64,000 nt of DNA, taken from the NCBI GenBank assembly GCA_938003985.1, contig CALKWZ010000076.1, forward strand, positions 15,827-79,826, written 5' to 3'. This DNA is from an uncultured Verrucomicrobiota bacterium (lineage in GTDB: Bacteria; Verrucomicrobiota; Kiritimatiellia; CAIQIC01; Lenti-01). The position numbers and the translations under genes are program-made. Below the pieces are notes generated by a model. It searched no databases, was not told where the DNA came from, and saw only the letters and a list, made by a program, of their open reading frames with translations. Below, one piece after another: positions 8,312-15,800 of the stretch. Every line of letters begins with the position of its first letter. The stretch's first letter is position 1.

Positions 8312-8817
8312 GGATTCTTTCCCGGCGGGAGCTGGCGCGGATCGAAGGCCATGGCGACTTCGGGGCAGGTGAGGGGGTTGTCGTACTTCGCGCAGTTCAT
8401 GCAGCCCTTGTAGAGCTTGTAGAGCAGCTTTTCCTTGGAGACGGGCACGAAGCCCAGACTGGCGAAAAACGGCGGGGTGAAGGTCAGCACGATGATCTGG
8501 TCGGGCTGGAATTCGGCCACGCGGGCCATGGCGGCTTCGACGAGTTGCCGGCCGAGGCCTTGCTTCTGGAAGTCCTCGCGCACGGAAACGGATTGGATCT
8601 CGATGGACGGGGCCCGGCCCGGTTCCAGTTCGGGCAACACGGCCCACGACGCGGTGCCGACGATCTCGCCGTCCAGATCGGCCACGAGGAAGCGGTCGAT
8701 GTGCAGCAGGATGTCGCTGAGCGGCCGCGGCACGAGCTCGTTGGGATGGGACTTGATGCGCTGGAAGATGGCGGGGCCGTCGCGGAACGAGGCTTTGCGG
8801 ATGACGGGGGCATTCAT
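8308..8817 (-). CDS. GNAT-family N-acetyltransferase
   Basis: A 169-aa acetyl-CoA-dependent acetyltransferase. The GNAT core shows VADLDGEIVGTASWAVLP, SIEIQSVSVREDFQKQGLGRQLVEAA (the Q/R-x-x-G-x-G/A acetyl-CoA loop) and ASLGFVPV. A Cys-rich tail (KGCMNCAKYDNPLTCPEVAM) after the GNAT fold resembles the end of ArgA-type amino-acid acetyltransferases. I use the ATG at 8815-8817, because an upstream in-frame extension would be 21 non-family residues. The stop overlaps the GTG of the zinc-PLC-like gene. The substrate is unknown; glutamate acetylation is possible but not shown. Confidence 0.75.
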   Translation of the reverse strand: MNAPVIRKASFRDGPAIFQRIKSHPNELVPRPLSDILLHIDRFLVADLDGEIVGTASWAVLPELEPGRAPSIEIQSVSVREDFQKQGLGRQLVEAAMARVAEFQPDQIIVLTFTPPFFASLGFVPVSKEKLLYKLYKGCMNCAKYDNPLTCPEVAMAFDPRQLPPGKNP

Positions 8818-8889
8818 GGGGATTCGGTTTTCCTGTGGCGGTCGAGGGGAGAACATACCACGGCCGGGCCGCGGCGGCAACGGACGGCT

Positions 8890-9456
8890 TCAGCCGAGGC
8901 GGGCGCCGAGGGCGTCGGCCCGGGCCAGCGCGCGGCCGGCGCGGGAGACGTCGTCGGGAGTGTCGAGGCCGCCGACGAGCACTTCGCCGAGGCGTTTCCA
9001 GCCCAGGTAGTCCGCCACGAGGCGGTAGGTGGCCTTCAGGCCGGCGAACGCGGCGGGCCGGTCGTCGGCCGCGGCGGCCAGCAGGACGGAGCGCTTGCCC
9101 TTGAGATTGCGCTGGAACTGCGGGCTCAGGCAATAGAGGCGGTCGGTCAGCTTCTTGAGCGGCGTGGACCAGGCGTAGAAATGCAGCGGCGTGGCGAAGA
9201 CGAGGACGTCGGCCTTGCGCAGGAGGGGATAGACGGAGTCCAGGTCGTCCCGCAGGACGCACGGACGGGAAGCGGTGGGCCAGCAGTCGCCGCAGCCGTC
9301 GCAGGGCGCGAACTCGAGCGCGGAGAGGCGGACGGACTGCACGGCATGCCCGTTGCGGCTGGCGGCGTCGGCGAAGGCGAAGGCCAGCCGGGTGGAATTG
9401 CCGTCCTCGCGGGGACTGCCGAGCAGGATCAAGACGTTCAAGGGGCGTTTGCGCAT
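8890..9456 (-). CDS. Flavodoxin-like NAD(P)H-dependent FMN reductase
   Basis: A 188-aa flavodoxin-fold protein. LILLGSPREDGNSTRLA is the phosphate-binding loop for FMN in the NADPH-dependent FMN reductase/iron-sulfur flavoprotein group, FATPLHFYAWSTPLKKLTDR is the second flavin loop, and CDGCGDCW (CxxCxxC) sits where iron-sulfur flavoproteins carry cluster cysteines. It is cytoplasmic. It lies 72 bp upstream of the GNAT gene on the same strand and is divergent from the small membrane protein gene at 9580. A quinone or FMN reductase activity is an inference from the family. Confidence 0.8.
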   Translation of the reverse strand: MRKRPLNVLILLGSPREDGNSTRLAFAFADAASRNGHAVQSVRLSALEFAPCDGCGDCWPTASRPCVLRDDLDSVYPLLRKADVLVFATPLHFYAWSTPLKKLTDRLYCLSPQFQRNLKGKRSVLLAAAADDRPAAFAGLKATYRLVADYLGWKRLGEVLVGGLDTPDDVSRAGRALARADALGARLG

Positions 9457-9543
9457 GGGCGGAGTACCTTTCGATCCTCAGCCTAGCGCAGCCGGCGGCC
9501 GGTTTGAAGCCCAAAGAACGGGGCCGCCCGCGGCGCCTTTTGC

Positions 9544-9571
9544 TTGAACCGCGCGCCGGGACGTGGACAAT
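9544..9571 (+). promoter_or_regulatory. Candidate promoter very close to a start codon
   Basis: TTGAAC (9544-9549) and GACAAT (9566-9571) are 16 bases apart. If used, transcription would begin at about 9578, one or two bases before the ATG at 9580, giving a nearly leaderless mRNA. No Shine-Dalgarno is visible before that ATG, which is consistent. Confidence 0.3.
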
Positions 9572-9579
9572 GTCCGCCC

Positions 9580-9975
9580 ATGAACAAGGAAACGCAACGC
9601 AAGGGCGCGCCGGCGGAAATTTCCGGCGCCGAGGAATTCCGGAAATGGCTGGCGGCGCCGGCGACGGGCCAGACGCTGGCCGTGCTGTTCGGGTTGCTGT
9701 TCCTGTTCCAATGCATGATATTGCCGCTGGTGGGCAAGGCGGCGATCGGCGGGTCGGGTTCGCCCGGCGCGGGGCCCGCGGCCACGCTGTGGAAGAACCA
9801 GCTGTTTTTCGGCGCGATGCTGCTGCTGACGATCGCGGCCGGCGCGACGGCGTTTTATTCCAAGCAGCTGCGGCGCCGGGCCGACGGCAGCGCCTTCCCG
9901 AAATTCACCGCGGGCCTGTTGGCCTGCGCGCTGGCCATGCTGCTGGCGTTCGCGACGGGCCTGCTGGGGATCTAG
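9580..9975 (+). CDS. Small membrane protein of unknown function
   Basis: A 131-aa protein with a short charged N-terminus (NKETQRKGAPAEI) and three predicted transmembrane segments: TLAVLFGLLFLFQCMILPLV, FFGAMLLLTIAAGATAFY and GLLACALAMLLAFATGLLGI. I do not recognise the family. The ATG at 9580 was chosen over an in-frame ATG 36 bases upstream, because the extra residues are not hydrophobic and overlap the presumed promoter. The next gene begins 19 bp downstream on the same strand, so the two may be co-transcribed. Confidence 0.6.
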   Translation: MNKETQRKGAPAEISGAEEFRKWLAAPATGQTLAVLFGLLFLFQCMILPLVGKAAIGGSGSPGAGPAATLWKNQLFFGAMLLLTIAAGATAFYSKQLRRRADGSAFPKFTAGLLACALAMLLAFATGLLGI

Positions 9976-9994
9976 CCGCAGCGGAAAGCGCGCC

Positions 9995-10723
9995 ATGCCG
10001 TTCCGGTTCTTCAATCTCGCCGAAGCCGCGGAATTCCTGCATCTGCCGGAAGACCGCGTGGCGGAACTGGCGCGGCGCGGGGAAATCCCCTGCGAGCGCC
10101 AGGGCGCGCGGTTGACGTTCCGGCACCACGCGCTCGACGAATGGGCCTCGCGCAACTTGCTGGAATCCAGCGCCGAGAAGCTGGCGGATTTCCACCGGCG
10201 CAGCACGGCGAAATACCACGATCTGTCGGAAGACGCGGCCATCGTGCCCGCCCTGCTGAAACCGGAATGGATCCGCGCGGGCCTGACCTGCCGCTCCAAA
10301 TCGTCGGTCCTGCGCGAAATGGTCGATCTGGCCGACGCCACGGGCCTGCTGTGCTACCGCGACGAACTGCTGGAAAGCCTCGTCGAGCGCGAGAAGCTCT
10401 GTTCCACGGCGCTCTCCGGCGGCCTGGCCCTGCTGCATCCGCGCAACCACGAGCCCTACATGTTCGAGGATTCCTTCGTGGTCGTCGGCAAGACCGTCGC
10501 GCAGGTGCCGTTCGGTTCGCCCGACGGCTCGACCACGGACGTGTTTTTCCTGATCTGCAGCCAGGACGACCGCATCCACCTGCACGTGCTCGCGCGCCTG
10601 TGCATGATGTGCCACCAAACGAGCCTGCTGCTGGAAATGCGCGGCACGGACGATCCGCAGGAGCTGCACCGCCTGCTGGCGGCCAGCGAACAGCAGGTCG
10701 TCCGCCAAACGCCGAAGGCCTGA
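9995..10723 (+). CDS. Excisionase-type HTH fused to PTS EIIA (PtsN-like) domain
   Basis: A 242-aa two-domain protein. Residues 4-52 form a MerR/excisionase-type helix-turn-helix (FFNLAEAAEFLHLPEDRVAEL then RRGEIPCERQGARLTFRHHAL). Residues about 80-235 match the EIIA-fructose/nitrogen domain: LLCYRDELLESLVEREKLCST, then SGGLALLHPR with H148 at the phosphorylatable histidine. There is no PTS permease nearby, so it is more likely regulatory, in the manner of PtsN, than a transport subunit. It lies 25 bp before the ABC-F gene. Phosphorylation by an EI/HPr chain is assumed from the family. Confidence 0.8.
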   Translation: MPFRFFNLAEAAEFLHLPEDRVAELARRGEIPCERQGARLTFRHHALDEWASRNLLESSAEKLADFHRRSTAKYHDLSEDAAIVPALLKPEWIRAGLTCRSKSSVLREMVDLADATGLLCYRDELLESLVEREKLCSTALSGGLALLHPRNHEPYMFEDSFVVVGKTVAQVPFGSPDGSTTDVFFLICSQDDRIHLHVLARLCMMCHQTSLLLEMRGTDDPQELHRLLAASEQQVVRQTPKA

Positions 10724-10748
10724 CGGCGGCACCCCGGCGTCCGGGCGG

Positions 10749-12683
10749 ATGATCGAATTCCGGCAAGTCAGCAAGCGCTACGGCGGGCAAATCGTGCTCG
10801 ACCGCGTGGATTTCCGTTTGTTGGCCGGCGAACGCATCGGCATCGTCGGCCCCAACGGCGCGGGCAAGTCCACGATCTTCGAGTTGATCGTCGGGGAATG
10901 CGACGCGGATGCCGGCACGGTCGCGCGCGCCAAGGACGTCCGCATCGGGCATTTGCGCCAGCAACTGGCGCCGGGGGACGAGGCCACGCCCATCCAGGCC
11001 TACGTGGAGAAGGCCGCGCCGGATCTGGAGACGATCCGCGCCGAGATCCACCACGTCGAGGCGCGCCTGGCGGGCGACGAAGCCGAGGAATCGCGCGCGC
11101 TGCTGCGGCGCCTGGGGGACTTGCAGACCCAGTTCGAGGCGCAAGGCGGCTACGATCTGCACGCGCGCGCGGCGGCGGCGCTGACGGGCCTGGGCTTCCG
11201 CGTGGCGGACCTGCGGCGTCCGCTGGGCGAATTTTCCGGCGGCTGGCAGATGCGCGCCGAACTGGCGCGCGCGCTCATCGCGGAGCCCGATCTGCTGCTG
11301 CTGGACGAGCCGAGCAACTATCTCGATCTGCCGGCGGTGGAATGGCTGCGGCGGCGGCTGGAGGATTTCCGCGGCACGCTGGCGATGATTTCCCACGACC
11401 GCTATCTGCTGGAACACCTCTGCGAAACCACGCTCGAAGTGGCCGGCGGCCGCGTCACGCGCTATCCGGGGCGCTACTCGTGGTATGCGGTCGAGCGCGA
11501 GAAGCGCCGCGAGGTGTCCCTGGCGCGGCAAGCGAACGAAGACCGCCGCCGCGAGCAGATCGAGCGCTTCGTGGAACGGTTCCGGGCCAAGAACACGATG
11601 GCCACGCGCGTGCAGAGCCGGATCAAGATGCTCGAGAAAATGGAGCGCACCGAAACGGTCGAGGTGGCGCGCGGCCGCGCGCGGTTCCGGCTGGCCCCGC
11701 CGCCGCATTGCGGGCAGGAAGTCCTGCGCTGCGCAGGCGCGGGCTTCGCCTACGAGCCCGGCAACTGGATTTTCCGCGGCGTGGACCTGGCCGTGCAGAA
11801 GGGCGAAAAGCTGGCGGTGGTGGGGCCCAACGGCGCGGGCAAGACGACGCTGCTGCGCCTGCTGGCCGGGCAACTGGCGCCGGGCGAGGGCCGGCGCACG
11901 GCCGGCCATCTGGTCGTGCCGGGCTACCAGAGCCAGGAATCGGCCGACACGATGGATCGCACGCGCAACTGCCTGGAGATTCTCAAGGCCGTCGCGCCCG
12001 ACGCGTCCGAAACGGAAATCCGGACCTTGCTGGGCGGGTTCGGTTTTTCGGGCGAAGCGGCCGAAAAACGCGTGGAGGTGCTCTCGGGCGGCGAACGCAT
12101 CCGGCTGGCCTTCGCGCGGATCCTGATCCGGCCGCCGAACCTGCTGCTGCTGGACGAACCGACCACGCATCTGGACGTGGAAAGCCGCGAAGCCTTGCAG
12201 GACGCCATCGCCGCCTACGAGGGCACGGTCGTGCTCGTGTCGCACGACGTGGAGTTCGTGCGCGCCGTCGCGCTGGGCATCGTGGCCGTGGCGCCCGACG
12301 GGGGCGGGGTGCGGCGGTTCGCCGGCGGCTACGACTACTACCGCGAAAAGATTGCCCAGGAAGCCGGGGCGGCCCCGACCGCGGCCGATAAGCCGCTGGA
12401 CGAAGCCAAGGCCGCCCGGATCGAAGCCATGCGCGACCGCAAGGCGCTCAAGGCCGATCTGCGCCGCGCCGAAAAAGAAGTGGCGGCGCTGGAGCGGGAC
12501 GTCGCGGCGCTCGAAAGCGAACAGTCCATTCTGCACGAGAGGCTTGCAGCTTCAGAAACCGCTCTTGAAGACCGGGCATCGGCGGGCCGGCGGCTCAAGG
12601 AAATCGAAGACGCCTTGTCGGCCAAGTTGGCAGCCTGGGAAGCGGCCGGCAGTCGCCGGGATGAGTTGGCCGCGCAAGCCTAG
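10749..12683 (+). CDS. ABC-F family ATPase (Uup/YheS-like)
   Basis: A 644-aa soluble protein with two ABC ATPase domains and no membrane helices. Domain 1 has GPNGAGKST, FSGGWQMR and LLLLDEPSNYLD; domain 2 has GPNGAGKTT, LSGGERIR and LLLLDEPTTHLD. The linker between them is rich in Arg and Lys (REQIERFVERFRAKNTMATR), the feature that lets ABC-F factors reach the ribosomal peptidyl-transferase centre. A C-terminal coiled coil (about 560-644) resembles Uup. ABC-F proteins resolve stalled ribosomes or protect them from antibiotics; this is the housekeeping type by sequence and context. Confidence 0.9.
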   Translation: MIEFRQVSKRYGGQIVLDRVDFRLLAGERIGIVGPNGAGKSTIFELIVGECDADAGTVARAKDVRIGHLRQQLAPGDEATPIQAYVEKAAPDLETIRAEIHHVEARLAGDEAEESRALLRRLGDLQTQFEAQGGYDLHARAAAALTGLGFRVADLRRPLGEFSGGWQMRAELARALIAEPDLLLLDEPSNYLDLPAVEWLRRRLEDFRGTLAMISHDRYLLEHLCETTLEVAGGRVTRYPGRYSWYAVEREKRREVSLARQANEDRRREQIERFVERFRAKNTMATRVQSRIKMLEKMERTETVEVARGRARFRLAPPPHCGQEVLRCAGAGFAYEPGNWIFRGVDLAVQKGEKLAVVGPNGAGKTTLLRLLAGQLAPGEGRRTAGHLVVPGYQSQESADTMDRTRNCLEILKAVAPDASETEIRTLLGGFGFSGEAAEKRVEVLSGGERIRLAFARILIRPPNLLLLDEPTTHLDVESREALQDAIAAYEGTVVLVSHDVEFVRAVALGIVAVAPDGGGVRRFAGGYDYYREKIAQEAGAAPTAADKPLDEAKAARIEAMRDRKALKADLRRAEKEVAALERDVAALESEQSILHERLAASETALEDRASAGRRLKEIEDALSAKLAAWEAAGSRRDELAAQA

Positions 12684-12811
12684 ACGCAATCTCGCATTCA
12701 TAAATTGTTAAGATTGTATTTGATTCTCCTCCCCGGGAGGCGTACTTTTTATCCGCTAATCCCTCACAAGAAGGGGTCGGTTGAATTGTGTCCTGAGGAG
12801 ACAAAGCGGCG

Positions 12812-15800
12812 ATGAAGAACAAGTTTGTTCGTCTGGGCTTGTGCCTGTTGGCGGGATGGGGGCTGGCGGCGGTCTCCGCGCAGGCCGTGCAGGTGCGCAT
12901 TGCGGACTTCAACGTGGCGTTCGGCCTCGATACGAACGACGACCGAGGCACGACCAACGACGTCGATTACGTGGCGGTGTCGAACACCCTCCGGCGCGTG
13001 CAGCCGGACATCGTGTGTTTCCAGGAACTGTATGCCGACGAAGACATGCAGGCCTGGATCGCGCTGGCCGCCCAGTTGGGCTATCCGTATTACGCGATGT
13101 CGACGGGCGGTTCGCTCGACAACTCCATGCGCACGGGCGTCTGGAGCAAGTATCCCATCACGGGCACGGACCTGATCAAGGAAACCTATTACGATCCCGC
13201 CGCCGTGGAAATCATGCGCTGGCCGATCGTGGCGAAGATCGAAGTGCCCGGCGCCCTGTATCCCCTCTACGTGGCCTCGACCCACAACAAGGCCGGCACG
13301 ACGACCAAATCCGCCCGCCTGCAGCGCGCGTTCGAAATTTACCGCACCGTCCAATACTTCAACCGCCTGGTCGCTTCCAACCCCACGGAAAACGTCCAGT
13401 ACGCGATCATGGGCGATTTCAACGACGACATCGGGTTGACCCAGAACGACTTTTTCGACCAGGCCTACTATCTGTCCGTCGACCAGGATCTCGGCAACAC
13501 CACGGCCACGTTCAACGACGGGTTCGACATCCCGTGGAACACCAACGCCAGCTGGACGCTGCCCTACAGCAAGTATCCGACCGAGCGGCTGTCCTACGTC
13601 GACATGGGCTGGATCAACCCGGTCCACACGGGCACCAACCTGACCTGGACGCACTACTACGTGACCGAAAGCGGCCGCTACCGCCTCGACTACATCCTCT
13701 TCAGCGACGAAATCATGAACAGCGCCTACGGGGCGCCGACGGGCGAGATCTACAACGCGGAATTCGACGGCCCGGGCGTCGGCCTCTACAAGCCCGGACC
13801 CGTTCCGCCGAGCACCACCAGCTACGACGCTTCGGACCACCGGATGCTGTTCGCGGACTTCCACCTGATCGACGCGGTGCCGGGCATCACGCCGGTCGCC
13901 ATCCTCAGCGAAGTGGTGGACCATTCCGCCACGAACGGCACCTACGTCGAAATCTGCAATTCCGGCAGCTCCGCGCTGGATCTGGCGGGCTACGAGCTGG
14001 GCGTGTACCTGAACGGCTCGACGAACCCGACCAAGATCGCGCTGAGCGGCACGATCGCGGGCGGCGGCACCCACGTGGTGGCGACCTCGACCAATGGCTT
14101 CCAGACCTACTGGGGGCTGACCCCGGACCAGACGGCCGGCATCGTGGGCTCCCTCAACGGCAACGACACGGTGGCGCTGATCAAGCCCAACGGATCCGTC
14201 TCGGACGTTTTCGGCCAGATTGGCGCCGTGCCCGGCGCCTGGACGTTCACGGACAAGGCCGCCGCCCGCAAGGCGGGGGTGAGCGATCCGCTCGCGACGT
14301 GGGATTCCAACGAGTGGACGATCGTGTCCTACACGAACGCGACGCCGGGCTGGCACCAGGCCCTGGCCGCCGCCGAAGCCTACGTGTCCGCCGGGCCCGC
14401 GCTCGATCCCGCGGCGCCCCGGGCGACGAACACGTTCGCCATCTCGGTCGGCATCACCCCGAACATGCTGGCCTCCAACCTCGCCGCGACGGGCGTCTTC
14501 CGCGTGGCGGGCGGCAGCTGGATCGGCGCGGCCATGACCAACCAGGGCACGGTCTGGCGGACGCCCCAGCTCAACGTCTCGAAGGAGCAGGGCGACGTGC
14601 TCGACTACTACGTGCGCTTCTCGTTCCAAGGGCCGGAAGGGCTCCACACCAATGCCACCGTCACCAATGCCTACACCTTCCCGGTCTTCGGCTCGTCCAC
14701 CAACCTGAAGCCGATGTTCAACGAAGTGCAGTCCGACGGCAACGGCACGGACACCAACGAATTCATCGAACTCGTCGCGCCGGCAGGGCTCGATTTGCAG
14801 GGGTACCGGATCGAACACCGCAACGGCGCCGACGCCACCGACGGGCCGGTCTGGACCTTCACATTCCCGGCCTTCGTCGTGCCGGACGACGGCGTGCTGG
14901 CCGTGGGCGACGTGCCGCTGGGCTTCGCGGTCGTTTCCCAGAATTCCAACTACGTCGCCAACACCGATTTCATCCTGCCGGGCGGGTTGCTGAATTCGGG
15001 CGACGGCCTCATCCTCTACGACGCGCAAAGCAATATCCTGGACGCGGTGGTCTATTTGGGCGCCACGTACGACATCGGCGTGGACGATCCCGCCACCGTG
15101 TCGAAAGAGGTGCCGCCCGGCAGCAAGAACTATCTGCATGAAATCGGGACCGACTCGACGACGGACACGACCCCGCAGGCGCCCAACAACGTGCTGATGG
15201 CGACCAACGGCACGTGGGCCAACGCCACGGCTACGCCGGGGGCGCTCAACGCCCAGCAGCAAAGCGGCAGCATCATCATGGCGCCGGGCGACGGCGATCT
15301 GGACGCGTTCCTGGACGACGTGGACAACTGTCCCGAAACCTTCAACCCGACCCAAACCGACACGGACGGCGACGGCCAGGGCGACGCCTGCGATGCGGAC
15401 ATCGACGGCGACGGCGACCTGAACGCCAACGACAACTGCCCGTATCTGCCCAACGCGAACCAATCGGACATCGACGGCGACGGCATCGGCGACGCGTGCG
15501 ATCCGGACGCCGACGGCGACGGCATCCCCAACGAAGAGGATCCCAACCCGCTCTATTCCGGCAACATCAACCTCGATTTCGAGGATGCGGCCCTGAAAGA
15601 CACGTATACGGACTACACGCCCAAGTCGATCGCCGGCCGGATGTGGGTGATCTCCAACGCGCTGGTGGTTTCAACCAGCGACGTGAACAACCGCATCGAG
15701 GGCGAGCGGGGCGTGCATCTGCGCGGCACCGTCGGCGGCATTTACCTGCAAGGGACGCTGACCAACGGCATCGGCGACTTCCGGATCGCCTACGCCCGCT

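Noticed and set aside
12764..15463. ~900-codon minus-strand frame opposite the giant exported protein
   Set aside because: Val/Gly/Arg/His-rich shadow of the EEP and lamin-tail coding sequence. The plus frame carries a signal peptide and clear domains.
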